In this document: positions 53,335 to 63,840 of the stretch, in pieces | How positions within the stretch are numbered: the first letter of the stretch is position 1 | Layout of the letters: the number at the start of each line of letters is the position of its first letter | Assembly (NCBI GenBank): GCA_947497495.1 | Contig: CANMGT010000012.1 | Coordinates: forward strand, 1 to 64,000 | Reading direction: 5' to 3' | From: an uncultured Lentibacter sp. | GTDB taxonomy: Bacteria; Pseudomonadota; Alphaproteobacteria; Rhodobacterales; Rhodobacteraceae | DNA length: 64,000 nucleotides | The notes under the pieces: generated by a model | Database searches by the model: none | Seen by the model: only the letters and a program-made list of their open reading frames with translations | Told to the model about the DNA's origin: nothing | Program-made: the position numbers and the translations under genes

Positions 53335-55695
53335 TTGGACACTCTTGATTCTCGTCTCATGGAGGCACTTGTATTGGCGAACTTAGCGCTGACGCCTGGC
53401 CGGTTGGCTCGTATTTCTATGCAACTCGCTCCTAAATTATGGGCGCTATTTGCAGTGTCGCTGCTCGCACTGGCCTCAGCCTATTTTTCCTCTAGTCGTG
53501 CCGTCATTCTTGCGTCAAGTGCGATCGGGGCGACACTGTTTGCGCTCGCACTTGTTAGCCTTTACCTGAAACTTCGGTTTGGCCGCTCAAGCGCGGAAGC
53601 CCAGAAAATTGTTGCTGAATTTGTGCGCAATGACGCCGCTGCTTGTTTTGTGTCGGATGAAGTTGGGGTGATTTGGTATCGCAATGATGTTGCAATCGAG
53701 CGGTTCGACGAGAGCCAGACAACGACGATTGCAACACTTGCATCGATTTTGAGCAACCCATCGGCCATCGTAACGCGCCTGTCCTTGAAGGCGGCGGAAA
53801 TTGGCGCTGCGCGAGAGGATGTTGTGACGCGCACGGGCCACGTACGTGTGGCGAGCCACGCTTTGACACGGGGCGGCTTTCTCTGGCGGGTAGAAGAAAT
53901 CCCGCACAACGGTGCAAGCGCCGGGTCAGGGGCGTCTGAAAAACTACCGCTGATAACCGTCGGGCGAAATGACACTGTGCTCTACATGAACGAAGTTGCG
54001 CGGCGGCTTATTGGCGAGCGTGTGAAGACACTTGATCGTGTTTTCCCCGAACTCCCCGTCAAGCCCGGGAATGTCCAAACGATTAGCACCGTAGATGGAA
54101 ACTTGCAGTGCGTCGTTGCCGAATTGAAGGGCAGTGCAGGACGTCGTGAGCTTGTTCTGGTACCGTCTCCGGAGCCTCACGTGGAACTGCCGGAGAGCCA
54201 GAGGTTCTTTGATGAGCTTCCCGTTCCTTTGTTGAAGTTAAGCCCCGATGGGCGCGTAACCAGTTCTAACAACATGGCCCGGATTCTTTTAGGCCGTGCT
54301 GATTTGAACGGTGAAAACCTGTCCGATCTCATGGAGGGTTTGGGGCGCTCTATCACGGATTGGCTTTCGGATACAGCAAATGGCCGTGCTGGTCAGCAAT
54401 CGGAGTTTCTGAAGGTTCGGCGAGATGACTTCGAAACATTTGTACAGGTGATTCTGAAGCCCGCGACAGAAGGCGAGCAGAAGGTTCTCGTCGCAGTATT
54501 AAACGATGCAACTGAGCTTAAAACGCTTGAAGCCCAGTTTGTTCAGAGCCAGAAAATGCAAGCGATTGGGCAGTTAGCAGGAGGCGTGGCGCATGATTTC
54601 AATAATCTCCTGACAGCAATATCCGGCCATTGTGACTTGCTGATGGTGCGTCGCAACGAAGATGACCCAGATTTCGCTGATCTGGAGCAGATCAACCAAA
54701 ATGCTAACCGCGCTGCGTCACTTGTAAGTCAATTACTGGCTTTTTCGCGTAAACAAACCCTGCGCCCACAAACGATCGACGTTCAGGAAACGCTCTCGGA
54801 TTTGACGCACCTTTTAAACCGCCTAGTTGGAGAAAAAGTTCAGCTTGATTTCGAGAATGTGACCGGAAGTAGCATCATACGTGCCGATAAGCGCCAGCTA
54901 GAGCAGGTTGTTATGAACTTGGTGGTCAATGCCCGCGATGCAATGCCGCTAGGGGGCAAGGTTACGATCCTGACTGAGGCACTGAGCCTCGAGCAGCCAT
55001 TAACCCGCGATCGCGCAAAAGTTCCTGTGGGTGACTATGTTGCTGTTAAGGTCATCGATGAGGGCGATGGAATTGCCCCTGACAAGTTGCAAAAAATCTT
55101 CGAACCGTTCTTTACAACCAAGCGTACGGGGGAGGGGACAGGCCTTGGGTTGTCGACTGCTTATGGGATAGTCAAACAAACGGGCGGGTTTATCTTTGCA
55201 GACAGTGAAGAAGGCAATGGATCCTGCTTTACTCTCATTTTCCCCATCTGTCATGAAGTTGTGAAGAGTGCTGCGCCTTCAATCGAGAAACCTCCGGAAG
55301 CTATTGCCAAAAGCGATGGAGTTATCTTGTTAGTTGAAGATGAAGCCCCAGTACGCGCATTCGCGTCTCGCGCCTTGGGGTTGAGTGGGTTTAGCATTAT
55401 GCAGGCCTCTTGTGGCGAAGAAGCATTGGAAATCCTTAAAGAGGAAGACTTGTCGATTGATGTCTTCGTAACAGACGTCGTGATGCCGGGGCTGGATGGC
55501 CCGAGTTGGGTTAAAGAGGCGCTCAAGACGCGACCTGATGTGAAAGTGGTATTCATGTCTGGCTATGCCGAAGATGTTTTCGGCGAAAGTGGCCCCGACA
55601 TTGCGGAATCAGTTTTTTTGCAAAAACCGTTCTCTTTGTCTGAGCTAACACGCACTGTTCAAAGCCTGGTAACTGATAGTGAGACGATCAATTGA
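53335..55695 (+). CDS. cckA: cell-cycle hybrid histidine kinase CckA
   Basis: A 786-aa membrane kinase: two hydrophobic helices (about 30-80), PAS-like regions to about 400, HisKA with H420 in GQLAGGVAHDFNNLLTAISG, HATPase with NLVVNARDAMP, DEGDGI and GTGLGLSTAYGIV, and a C-terminal receiver with D714 in VTDVVMPG. In alphaproteobacteria CckA feeds ChpT and CtrA. The start appears to be TTG; a shorter ATG form at 53359 lacks a ribosome site. It overlaps the convergent sulfotransferase gene by 8 bp. Confidence 0.92.
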   Translation: MDTLDSRLMEALVLANLALTPGRLARISMQLAPKLWALFAVSLLALASAYFSSSRAVILASSAIGATLFALALVSLYLKLRFGRSSAEAQKIVAEFVRNDAAACFVSDEVGVIWYRNDVAIERFDESQTTTIATLASILSNPSAIVTRLSLKAAEIGAAREDVVTRTGHVRVASHALTRGGFLWRVEEIPHNGASAGSGASEKLPLITVGRNDTVLYMNEVARRLIGERVKTLDRVFPELPVKPGNVQTISTVDGNLQCVVAELKGSAGRRELVLVPSPEPHVELPESQRFFDELPVPLLKLSPDGRVTSSNNMARILLGRADLNGENLSDLMEGLGRSITDWLSDTANGRAGQQSEFLKVRRDDFETFVQVILKPATEGEQKVLVAVLNDATELKTLEAQFVQSQKMQAIGQLAGGVAHDFNNLLTAISGHCDLLMVRRNEDDPDFADLEQINQNANRAASLVSQLLAFSRKQTLRPQTIDVQETLSDLTHLLNRLVGEKVQLDFENVTGSSIIRADKRQLEQVVMNLVVNARDAMPLGGKVTILTEALSLEQPLTRDRAKVPVGDYVAVKVIDEGDGIAPDKLQKIFEPFFTTKRTGEGTGLGLSTAYGIVKQTGGFIFADSEEGNGSCFTLIFPICHEVVKSAAPSIEKPPEAIAKSDGVILLVEDEAPVRAFASRALGLSGFSIMQASCGEEALEILKEEDLSIDVFVTDVVMPGLDGPSWVKEALKTRPDVKVVFMSGYAEDVFGESGPDIAESVFLQKPFSLSELTRTVQSLVTDSETIN

Positions 55696-56281
55696 GGTCA
55701 GCCCATAGGGTGAAGTCCTCTGCATATTTTTCACGAAGACGCGCTTCAAGGTTGTCACTGAGGCTGATCTTGGCTTTTGGCGAGACGTTTCTTGTTGGTA
55801 GATCTATGGTTTGGCCAAGCTTTTCCTCAAGGTAGGAAATGCATAGATCAAGCTGTTCATACTGGAACAACCGTTTAATTGAAGTGCCATTGGGGCGGGG
55901 CTCGACAAACTTTGACTGTGATCCGACATTTGCAAATGCTGGTTTGTCCTCAAGCAAATAGCCTTCAATGAAATCGTCGAAACTCATCCCCTCTGTTGAT
56001 GTAGGCTTCCCTTTCAAAAAGTCTCGCTGTCTGTAACGATACCAACTCCCCAGCCAACTAATGGGCTCGCGAATGACGGCGATAGTATCAACATCTTCCC
56101 CAATAAATTTCTCGACCATCGGGCGAAAGAACCGATTGTAGCGGTAGACCGGAGCATGTTTGAGTTCTGGTGGATCAGTAATTGCTATCGCCGCATAGGG
56201 TGCGAGCGCCAGTTCGATCGCAGTGCTGCCGGTTTTCGGAACAGAGAAAAATACAAGCTTAGCTTTGGAAAAGACCAGCAT
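55688..56281 (-). CDS. sulfotransferase family protein
   Basis: A 197-aa cytoplasmic sulfotransferase-like protein with the PAPS loop SVPKTGSTAIELAL and the 3'-phosphate segment VIREPISWLGSWYRYR. It is short compared with typical enzymes (250-300 aa) but seems complete. Roseobacters carry many such genes, often tied to surface polysaccharides. Its 3' end runs 8 bp into cckA. The acceptor is unknown. Confidence 0.82.
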   Translation of the reverse strand: MLVFSKAKLVFFSVPKTGSTAIELALAPYAAIAITDPPELKHAPVYRYNRFFRPMVEKFIGEDVDTIAVIREPISWLGSWYRYRQRDFLKGKPTSTEGMSFDDFIEGYLLEDKPAFANVGSQSKFVEPRPNGTSIKRLFQYEQLDLCISYLEEKLGQTIDLPTRNVSPKAKISLSDNLEARLREKYAEDFTLWADLN

Positions 56282-56391
56282 TTGAAACCTCGTATAAGCT
56301 CAGAAAGGCATAAACCAAACCTTAACTATTTGCAGCCCAAAATCACGTTGTGATAATTTTAGTTGAAATGTTCTCATTTTGGACCCATAAG

Positions 56392-56406
56392 GAACATTAA
56401 GAGAAC
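56392..56406. promoter_or_regulatory. LexA-type SOS box upstream of recA
   Basis: GAACATTAAGAGAAC is an exact alphaproteobacterial SOS box (GAAC-N7-GAAC), 54 bp before the recA start. A weaker half-match, GTTCTCATTTTGGAC, lies 23 bp upstream. LexA repression of recA is expected. Confidence 0.85.
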
Positions 56407-56459
56407 ATTGAGCAATGATTGCCGCGTTCACCGGGGTATGAAATAAGGAATCAATAGTA

Positions 56460-57542
56460 ATGGCAACGGCAGATCTTTTAGACATGAAAAACAAAAGCGA
56501 TACAGACAAACAAAAGGCGTTGGAGAGTGCTTTGGCGCAGATCGAACGCCAGTTTGGCAAGGGTTCGATAATGAAGTTGGGGGGCGATGCTGTCCAGAAA
56601 ATCGAGTCGACATCCACAGGTTCGATCGGTTTGGATATCGCCCTTGGAATTGGCGGGCTCCCGAAGGGGCGGATCATCGAGATTTATGGCCCGGAAAGCT
56701 CTGGTAAAACGACGTTGACACTGCATTGCGTTGCGGAAGAGCAAAAGGGCGGCGGCGTCGCGGCATTTGTCGACGCCGAGCACGCATTGGATCCGCAATA
56801 CGCCAAGAACTTGGGTGTTGATCTTAACGAGCTTTTGATTTCGCAGCCCGACACTGGTGAACAAGCTCTCGAAATCACAGATACGCTAGTCCGTTCCGGA
56901 GCTGTAAGCATGGTCGTTGTCGACTCGGTCGCCGCCTTGACGCCAAAATCTGAATTGGAAGGTGACATGGGCGATAGCAGCGTTGGTGTTCAGGCGCGCC
57001 TGATGAGCCAAGCGATGCGTAAGTTGACAGGGTCAATTTCACGATCAAAATGCATGGTGATTTTCATCAACCAGATCAGGATGAAAATTGGTGTAATGTT
57101 TGGAAGCCCCGAAACGACTTCAGGCGGCAATGCGCTCAAGTTTTACAGCTCTGTACGGCTTGATATTCGCCGAATTGGATCAATCAAAGACCGCGACGAA
57201 GTTGTCGGCAACCAAACTCGGGTTAAGGTTGTCAAAAACAAAGTGGCCCCACCATTCAAACAGGTCGAGTTTGATATAATGTATGGTGAGGGCATTTCGA
57301 AGACGGGCGAGTTGCTTGATCTTGGTGTAGCACTCGGGATCGTCCAAAAGTCAGGTTCCTGGTTTAGTTACGGGGATGAACGTGTTGGGCAGGGGCGTGA
57401 GAATGCCCGCCAGTTCTTGAAAGATAATCCGGCGATTGCCCATGATATCGAGGACAAGATTCGCGCCGCCCATGGCCTTGACTTTGACGCGCCGAACCCA
57501 GCCCCTAATGGCGACAGCGACGAAGACATTCTCGAAGGTTGA
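56460..57542 (+). CDS. recA: recombinase A
   Basis: A 360-aa strand-exchange ATPase with [18 protein letters not shown], Walker [21 protein letters not shown] and loop 2 [15 protein letters not shown]. It drives homologous repair and LexA self-cleavage. AAGGAA lies about 10 bp before the ATG. It has an SOS box upstream and is followed by a hairpin terminator, so it is a single-gene unit. The acidic tail [10 protein letters not shown] is typical. Confidence 0.98.
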   Translation: MATADLLDMKNKSDTDKQKALESALAQIERQFGKGSIMKLGGDAVQKIESTSTGSIGLDIALGIGGLPKGRIIEIYGPESSGKTTLTLHCVAEEQKGGGVAAFVDAEHALDPQYAKNLGVDLNELLISQPDTGEQALEITDTLVRSGAVSMVVVDSVAALTPKSELEGDMGDSSVGVQARLMSQAMRKLTGSISRSKCMVIFINQIRMKIGVMFGSPETTSGGNALKFYSSVRLDIRRIGSIKDRDEVVGNQTRVKVVKNKVAPPFKQVEFDIMYGEGISKTGELLDLGVALGIVQKSGSWFSYGDERVGQGRENARQFLKDNPAIAHDIEDKIRAAHGLDFDAPNPAPNGDSDEDILEG

Positions 57543-57563
57543 AAATACATAAGTATGTAAGCA

Positions 57564-57599
57564 AGTAGCGCCGGAGCGGGCAATCGCTCCGGCGCTACT
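57564..57599 (+). terminator. terminator after recA
   Basis: A perfect 15-bp stem, AGTAGCGCCGGAGCG / CGCTCCGGCGCTACT, with loop GGCAAT, begins 21 bp after the recA stop. There is no T run, so rho-independent function is uncertain, but the stem is very stable. Confidence 0.7.
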
Positions 57600-57663
57600 G
57601 TATGTGGACATGAGAGACCACTACCGCTAAACCCAAGCCGACCAATCCTAGCAGGGAAGAACC

Positions 57664-60333
57664 ATGCAAAGTCTCAACGACATTCGATCAACATTTCTGA
57701 ATTACTTTGCATCGCAAGGCCATGAAATTGTGCCTTCGAGTCCGCTCGTGCCTCGAAACGATCCGACCCTGATGTTTGTAAACTCCGGGATGGTGCAATT
57801 TAAGAACTGCTTCACAGGAGTCGACAAGCGTGACTACCTGCGCGCCACAACAGCACAAAAATGTGTGCGTGCAGGCGGAAAGCACAACGATCTGGACAAT
57901 GTGGGCTATACAGCGCGCCACCATACGTTCTTTGAAATGCTCGGTAACTTCAGCTTTGGTGACTACTTCAAACACGAAGCGATTCCATTTGCCTGGGAGT
58001 TGATCACCAAGGAATTTGGTATCGACAAAAGCCGCTTGTGGGTAACAGTTTACCACACAGACGATGAGGCATACGATATATGGCGAAAAATTGGTGTGCC
58101 TGAAGAGCGGATCATCCGGATCGCGACATCAGACAACTTCTGGCAAATGGGACCCACAGGGCCATGCGGACCTTGCACCGAGATATTTTATGATCACGGC
58201 GACCACATTTGGGGCGGCCCTCCAGGCAGCCCCGAGGAAGACGGCGATCGATTTATCGAGATTTGGAACATCGTTTTCATGCAAAACGAGAAGTTTGAAG
58301 ATGGATCGATGGTCGATCTTGATATGCAGTCGATCGATACGGGCATGGGGCTCGAGCGCATCGGAGCTTTGCTGCAAGGCAGCCATGACAACTATGATAC
58401 TGATTTGTTCAAAGCTCTTATTGAAGCCTCGGCACATGCCACAAACGTTGCTCCATATGGAGACAAAAACGTCCATCATCGCGTGATCGCAGACCACTTG
58501 CGATCAACTTCATTCTTGATCGCCGATGGCGTTATGCCTTCTAATGACGGGCGCGGTTATGTTTTGCGTCGAATAATGAGGCGGGCCATGCGCCACGCGC
58601 ACTTGCTTGGTGCGAAAGACCCAGTCATGCACCAGTTGGTTCCGGCTTTGGTGCGACAAATGGGCGGAGCTTATGAAGAGTTGACGCGAGCGCAGGCCAT
58701 GATCGAAGAAACACTTCTCTTGGAAGAGACACGCTTCAAGCAGACACTTGATCGGGGCTTGAAGCTCTTAGATGATGAAGTCGCGGGCCTCGCGCAAGGT
58801 GCTGATCTTTCAGGCGAGGCCGCTTTCAAGCTTTATGACACCTTTGGATTCCCGCTTGATCTCACACAAGATGCACTGCGCGAGCAGGGGCGGGGCGTCG
58901 ACGTTGCAGGCTTTGAAACGGCCATGGAAGCGCAGAAAGCTAAAGCGCGGTCAGCTTGGGCTGGCTCCGGAGATGCTGCCGATGCGACTGTTTGGTTTGA
59001 TATTCTCGATAAAGTCGGCGCGACAGATTTTCTGGGCTATGACACCGAAGTTGCCGAGGGGCAGGTGTTGGCTTTCGTGAAAGATGCAAACCGTGTTGAT
59101 ACATTGGCAGAAGGCGAGCAAGGCTGGGTTGTTCTCAATCAAACGCCATTTTATGCTGAGTCTGGCGGCCAAGTCGGCGACAGCGGTCTGATCAAGCGCT
59201 TGGATAATCTCGAACAAGTGAGCCACGTTGAAGATGTGAAGAAGTTTGCCGATGGCAAGGTTTTTGCACATCTGCTGACAGCGGGCGCAGGTGGCCTCTC
59301 CAAAGGAGATGCGGTGAGTTTGGAGGTTGATCATAAACAGCGAAGAGCAATTCGTGCCAACCATTCTGCAACGCACTTGCTCCACGAGGCCTTACGCGGC
59401 GCATTGGGAGACCATGTTGCACAGCGGGGATCTTTGAATGCGGTTGACCGGCTTCGCTTTGACTTTAGCCATGGCAAGGCGCTTAGCGAAGCAGAGATGA
59501 TGCATGTCGAGGCCGAGGTGAATCGCTTTGTTAGTCAGAACACCCCTGTTGAGACACGTATAATGACACCAGATGATGCCCGAGCGCTTGGTGCGCAGGC
59601 TCTGTTTGGCGAGAAGTACGGTGACGAAGTGCGCGTTGTTTCGATGGGGACAGAGCTTGGCTCTGGCAAAGGGAGCAACGGGAAAACATACTCTATTGAG
59701 CTTTGTGGCGGCACGCATGTGCAGCGAACCGGTGATATTGGCATGTTCGTTCTTTTGAGCGACAGTGCTTCAAGCGCTGGCGTCCGACGCATCGAAGCCC
59801 TCACTGGTCAGGATGCTTTGGCACATATAAGAACGCAGTCAAGCGTGCTGAGCCAAGTGGCTTCCGAATTGAAAGCTCAGGCGAGAGATGTGCCGTCGCG
59901 CGTGAAAGCTGTTCTTGAAGAACGCAAGGCACTGAGCAACGAAGTCGCCCAACTCCGCCGAGAGTTAGCCATGTCAGGCGGTGGAGATAAGCCTAGTGAA
60001 GTTAAGGAAATTAACGGGATAAAGTTTGTTGCTAAAGTGCTTTCGGGGGTTTCTGGAAAAGATCTTCCAGCACTAATCGATGAGCACAAGGCCCAACTGG
60101 GGAGCGGCGCAGTGCTGCTAATTGCCGAGGCCGATGGCAAAGCGGCTGTAGCGGCAGGCCTTAGCAAAGACTTGACCGAGAAGCTGTCAGCTGTCGACAT
60201 TGTTAAAGCCGTTGTCGTCGAACTCGGCGGGAAAGGCGGTGGTGGCCGGCCCGACATGGCTCAGGGGGGAGCGAAAAGTACTGAAAATGCCGATGCGGCG
60301 ATAAAGGCGGCGGAAGCCGTCATGGAGGGATAG
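57664..60333 (+). CDS. alaS: alanyl-tRNA synthetase
   Basis: An 889-aa class II synthetase. It has the start [20 protein letters not shown], motif 2 [20 protein letters not shown], editing-domain HxxxH ([13 protein letters not shown]), zinc site [14 protein letters not shown] and the C-Ala domain ending in GRPDMAQGG. Length is normal for the family (about 880 aa). The stop abuts the ATG of the DUF1330 gene. AGGGAAGAACC precedes the ATG. Confidence 0.98.
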   Translation: MQSLNDIRSTFLNYFASQGHEIVPSSPLVPRNDPTLMFVNSGMVQFKNCFTGVDKRDYLRATTAQKCVRAGGKHNDLDNVGYTARHHTFFEMLGNFSFGDYFKHEAIPFAWELITKEFGIDKSRLWVTVYHTDDEAYDIWRKIGVPEERIIRIATSDNFWQMGPTGPCGPCTEIFYDHGDHIWGGPPGSPEEDGDRFIEIWNIVFMQNEKFEDGSMVDLDMQSIDTGMGLERIGALLQGSHDNYDTDLFKALIEASAHATNVAPYGDKNVHHRVIADHLRSTSFLIADGVMPSNDGRGYVLRRIMRRAMRHAHLLGAKDPVMHQLVPALVRQMGGAYEELTRAQAMIEETLLLEETRFKQTLDRGLKLLDDEVAGLAQGADLSGEAAFKLYDTFGFPLDLTQDALREQGRGVDVAGFETAMEAQKAKARSAWAGSGDAADATVWFDILDKVGATDFLGYDTEVAEGQVLAFVKDANRVDTLAEGEQGWVVLNQTPFYAESGGQVGDSGLIKRLDNLEQVSHVEDVKKFADGKVFAHLLTAGAGGLSKGDAVSLEVDHKQRRAIRANHSATHLLHEALRGALGDHVAQRGSLNAVDRLRFDFSHGKALSEAEMMHVEAEVNRFVSQNTPVETRIMTPDDARALGAQALFGEKYGDEVRVVSMGTELGSGKGSNGKTYSIELCGGTHVQRTGDIGMFVLLSDSASSAGVRRIEALTGQDALAHIRTQSSVLSQVASELKAQARDVPSRVKAVLEERKALSNEVAQLRRELAMSGGGDKPSEVKEINGIKFVAKVLSGVSGKDLPALIDEHKAQLGSGAVLLIAEADGKAAVAAGLSKDLTEKLSAVDIVKAVVVELGGKGGGGRPDMAQGGAKSTENADAAIKAAEAVMEG

Positions 60334-60618
60334 ATGCCAGCTTTATGGATTGCACATGTGACGGTGACGGACGCCGACTCTTATGGGAAATATGCGGAAC
60401 TGGCAGGGCCAGCGATCTCTCAACATGGCGGCAAGTTTCTTGCTCGGGGGGGGCGGTTTGTTCAACTCGAAGGCACTGAACGGCCGCGTAATGTTGTGGC
60501 ACAGTTTCCGACACTTGAGGCAGCTGTTGACTGCTACAATAGCGACGAATACCAAGCGGCGCTCGATCACGCCAGAGGCGCTTCAGAGCGTGAACTGATG
60601 GTCGTCGAAATAGACTAA
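60334..60618 (+). CDS. DUF1330 family protein
   Basis: A 94-aa dimeric ferredoxin-like (alpha-beta barrel) protein: WIAHVTVTDADSYGKYAELA, HGGKFLARGGRFVQLEG, RNVVAQFPTLEAAVDCYNSD and YQAALDHARGASERELMVVE. These are the complete DUF1330 signatures. No biochemical function is established. It follows alaS without a gap and is co-translated with it. A shared terminator separates it from convergent typA. Confidence 0.9.
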   Translation: MPALWIAHVTVTDADSYGKYAELAGPAISQHGGKFLARGGRFVQLEGTERPRNVVAQFPTLEAAVDCYNSDEYQAALDHARGASERELMVVEID

Positions 60619-60640
60619 GTATCAGTATCGGAACAGAACA

Positions 60641-60672
60641 AGGGCGGCTTCCGATGAGGAGGCCGCCCTTTA
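60641..60672. terminator. bidirectional terminator between DUF1330 and typA
   Basis: GGGCGGCTTCC / GGAGGCCGCCC forms an 11-bp stem with one G-T pair and loop GATGA, followed by TTTAT on the plus strand. It lies 24 bp after the DUF1330 stop and 24 bp before the typA stop. Confidence 0.8.
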
Positions 60673-60695
60673 TCCGTCGAGGGTGATCAGAAGGT

Positions 60696-62513
60696 TTACA
60701 GCTTCTTTGACATCCGCTTACGCTCATGCGGGTCAAGATAGCGCTTTCGCATCCGGATAGCATTGGGCGTGACTTCTACCAACTCGTCATCGTTGATATA
60801 GGCAATCGCCTCTTCGAGGCTGAGCGTGACGGGCGTTGTCAGCCGGACAGCTTCGTCGGTGCCCGAAGCGCGAACGTTTGTGAGCTTTTTGCCTTTCAAC
60901 GGGTTCACTTCAAGGTCGTTCTCACGGCTGTGCTCGCCGATGATCATGCCTTCGTAGACTTTGGCTTGTGCTCCGATGAACATCTTGCCCCGGTCTTCAA
61001 GGTTCCAGAGGGCAAAGGCAACCGCATCGCCGCTTTCCATTGAGATCAGCACGCCAGCACGACGTCCTGGCATGGCACCTTTGTGAGGAGCCCAGCCATG
61101 GAAAACACGGTTGAGAACGCCTGTGCCGCGCGTGTCTGTGAGAAACTCGCCGTGATATCCGATGAGTCCACGTGAGGGCACATGCGCAATGATGCGTGTT
61201 TTTCCCGCGCCAGCAGGACGCATTTCAACAAGATCGCCTTTACGCGCACCTGTGAGCTTCTCGATGACAACGCCAGAGTAGTCGTCATCAACATCAATTG
61301 TCGCCTCTTCGATTGGCTCCATCATTTGGCCGTCTTCTTCGCGCAGGAGCACTTGAGGACGGGAAATGCTAAGCTCGAAACCTTCGCGACGCATATTCTC
61401 GATGAGAACACCCATTTGAAGTTCGCCTCGGCCCGCAACTTCAAAAGCATCACCTGTGGGCGCGTCCGTGACTTTGATAGCGACGTTTGATTCAGCTTCT
61501 TTCATCAGGCGTTCGCGAATGACGCGCGACTGAACCTTCTTGCCATCGCGACCAGCGAGTGGGCTGTCGTTGATGCCGAAGGTTACCGTGATGGTTGGCG
61601 GGTCAATCGGTTGCGCATCAAGTGCCGTGTCGACAGCCAAGGCGCAGATCGTGTCGGCAACCGTTGCTTTTGACATCCCGGCGATTGAAACGATGTCGCC
61701 AGCCAACGCTTCGTCGATGTCTTGTGTCGCAAGTCCGCGGAAGGCTTGGATTTTTGTGACGCGGAACTGTTCGATTTTCTGGCCAATTCGGCTAAGAGCC
61801 TGAACAGTTGCGCCAACTTTAAGGCGGCCTGTTTCGACGCGACCTGTCAGAATACGGCCAACAAACGGGTCAGCGCCCAATGTCGTTGCCAACATGCTGA
61901 AGTCTTCGTTCTGATGAGCAATCTGCTTAGGCGCTGGAACGTGGTTAACGATCAGGTCAAACAAAGCCGTCAGGTCCTTGCGAGGGCCGTCAAGTTCGTG
62001 GTCGGCCCAGCCTGAACGGCCCGAGGCATACATATGAGGAAAGTCGAGCTGGTCATCGTTTGCATCCAGTGATGCAAACAAGTCAAAGCACTCGTCCAAT
62101 GCGCGGTCTGGCTCTGCATCGTTCTTGTCAACTTTGTTGAGCACGACGATGGGGCGCAGGCCAAGAGCGAGGGCTTTCGAGGTTACAAACTTGGTCTGCG
62201 GCATTGGGCCTTCAGCGGCATCAACAAGCAGGACAACACCATCAACCATCGAAAGGATACGCTCAACCTCCCCCCCGAAGTCTGCGTGACCGGGGGTGTC
62301 GACGATGTTGACACGCGTGCCCTTCCATTCAAGTGAGGTAGGCTTGGCAAAGATGGTGATCCCGCGTTCGCGCTCGAGGTCATTGCTGTCCATGGCGCGC
62401 TCGGCTACCTCCTGGTTCGCGCGGAAGGCTCCAGACTGTTTGAGTAGTTCGTCTACAAGCGTCGTTTTGCCGTGGTCAACGTGCGCGATAATCGCAATAT
62501 TTCGCAGGTCCAT
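60696..62513 (-). CDS. typA: translational GTPase TypA/BipA
   Basis: A 605-aa ribosome-binding GTPase with G1 [16 protein letters not shown]2 [11 protein letters not shown]3 [14 protein letters not shown] and G4 VLNKVDK. The C-terminal BipA-specific [20 protein letters not shown] and [16 protein letters not shown] are present. Length is normal. It is a single-gene unit on the minus strand between convergent alaS-DUF1330 and the divergent ArgS-like gene. Confidence 0.97.
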   Translation of the reverse strand: MDLRNIAIIAHVDHGKTTLVDELLKQSGAFRANQEVAERAMDSNDLERERGITIFAKPTSLEWKGTRVNIVDTPGHADFGGEVERILSMVDGVVLLVDAAEGPMPQTKFVTSKALALGLRPIVVLNKVDKNDAEPDRALDECFDLFASLDANDDQLDFPHMYASGRSGWADHELDGPRKDLTALFDLIVNHVPAPKQIAHQNEDFSMLATTLGADPFVGRILTGRVETGRLKVGATVQALSRIGQKIEQFRVTKIQAFRGLATQDIDEALAGDIVSIAGMSKATVADTICALAVDTALDAQPIDPPTITVTFGINDSPLAGRDGKKVQSRVIRERLMKEAESNVAIKVTDAPTGDAFEVAGRGELQMGVLIENMRREGFELSISRPQVLLREEDGQMMEPIEEATIDVDDDYSGVVIEKLTGARKGDLVEMRPAGAGKTRIIAHVPSRGLIGYHGEFLTDTRGTGVLNRVFHGWAPHKGAMPGRRAGVLISMESGDAVAFALWNLEDRGKMFIGAQAKVYEGMIIGEHSRENDLEVNPLKGKKLTNVRASGTDEAVRLTTPVTLSLEEAIAYINDDELVEVTPNAIRMRKRYLDPHERKRMSKKL

Positions 62514-62626
62514 GATATGTCCTTGGGTTGTTCGTCGTTGGCCGATATACCGAGGCGCACAGAAAGGCCAGAGACAAAGGCGTTGGAGCGCCTTTTTCGT
62601 AACATTTGGCGGGTGGGGTGACAGTT

Positions 62627-63772
62627 TTGGACATGCTGGAAGACGTTAGGTCGGCGGTTAGATGCGCAGTGCGTGAGCTTGGGGGCACAGTCGAGGGGGT
62701 CGATGTTGGCCTTCCGGGGGACAGCGCCAACGGCGACGTCATGACCAATGCTGCTTTGCTGGTGGCCAAAACCTTATCTTGCCCACCAAGAGATTTTGCG
62801 ACGTTGCTGGCCATGAAGCTCGAAACTGACGAAAGGTTCGCGTCAGTATGGGTAGCCGGACCTGGGTTTGTGAACCTGCAACTTTCAGATAAATTTCTTC
62901 GTGAAATCGTAAGCTCGATCGTTGGGAGCGGGAGCGCCTATGGCTCGGACACAATGGCGGGCACTTTCGCAGCATGCTTTGTTCAAAGCGAGGAGGGGGT
63001 GCGGCCACGGTGGGCGGCTGAAATCGCCACGGCCATCGCAACGCACCTCGGGAAAACAGCGCATGTGTTCAGTGAACGGCCAGAAGCATCCTCGGCACGG
63101 GAGTTGCTTCTTGCGCATTTCGAAGGCTCAAACCGCTTCGGGCAAGTCACGTCTGCTGAATTAGCCTGTCTAGAGGCCCAACTATCCGTCGTCATGGGGG
63201 CTTTTGGCGAGGCCGAATTGGTTCAGTTTTTTGCCAAGCAGGGGGGCACCTTCAGGCCGGGACTTTTTGAGAATGTGTTGGCGGAAAACGATTTGAGCTG
63301 TGCGGCTCTCGAGGCTTGTCGCGTCCAGCACTCGGCGGATCATGCTGTGATGCAGTTGATGAAGCTTTATTGCTTTGCGCATCGCGCAGACAGGGAACTC
63401 GAGCTCTCGTGTGAAACGGTGCAATCACCATCTGCGGTCAACCCTGCGTTTCGCATCCTTTATGCCGCGATGTCCTGTAAGCGCTTACTTAAATGCGAGA
63501 GCAGATCGACAGAACTGTCAAAACCGGAGGTAAGCCTGATCAGCAAGTTGGCGACGTTTCCAGAGGTGTTGCGGCTATCACATGAGCGTGCAGAGCCACA
63601 TCGAATTGGCCTTTTCCTGTCAAGTTGCGCAGACCTTTTGGCATCCTGTCAGCAGCCACATCTCGGGCGTGACCCAAAAACCATTGCAACTTGTGTTGTC
63701 GCTGCGGCAGACGTTGTTTTTTCTGCAGGATTGGCTATTATTGGCGTGCAGCCGCTTGATGATTTCTCGTGA
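62627..63772 (+). CDS. arginyl-tRNA synthetase-like protein lacking the catalytic core
   Basis: A protein of about 381 aa at the place where roseobacters keep argS (before the SPOR gene). The N-terminus SANGDVMTNAALLVAKTLSC and VAGPGFVNLQLSDKFLREIV match the ArgS N-domain; the C-terminus (NPAFRILYAAM ... EPHRIGLFLSSCADLLA ... VVFSAGLAIIGVQPLDDFS) matches the DALR anticodon domain. HIGH is missing (VQSEEGVRPRWAAEIATAI) and KMSKRAGTF reads FFAKQGGTF; about 200 residues are absent. It is probably not a functional synthetase. The start is uncertain (TTG 62627, GTG 62618 or ATG 62633). Confidence 0.82.
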   Translation: MDMLEDVRSAVRCAVRELGGTVEGVDVGLPGDSANGDVMTNAALLVAKTLSCPPRDFATLLAMKLETDERFASVWVAGPGFVNLQLSDKFLREIVSSIVGSGSAYGSDTMAGTFAACFVQSEEGVRPRWAAEIATAIATHLGKTAHVFSERPEASSARELLLAHFEGSNRFGQVTSAELACLEAQLSVVMGAFGEAELVQFFAKQGGTFRPGLFENVLAENDLSCAALEACRVQHSADHAVMQLMKLYCFAHRADRELELSCETVQSPSAVNPAFRILYAAMSCKRLLKCESRSTELSKPEVSLISKLATFPEVLRLSHERAEPHRIGLFLSSCADLLASCQQPHLGRDPKTIATCVVAAADVVFSAGLAIIGVQPLDDFS

Positions 63773-63840
63773 GCACAGAGAATTGGCGGAAACAGTATTT
63801 CGAGGCAGCATAGAACTGCCCGTTGAAAATGAGGCAGATC

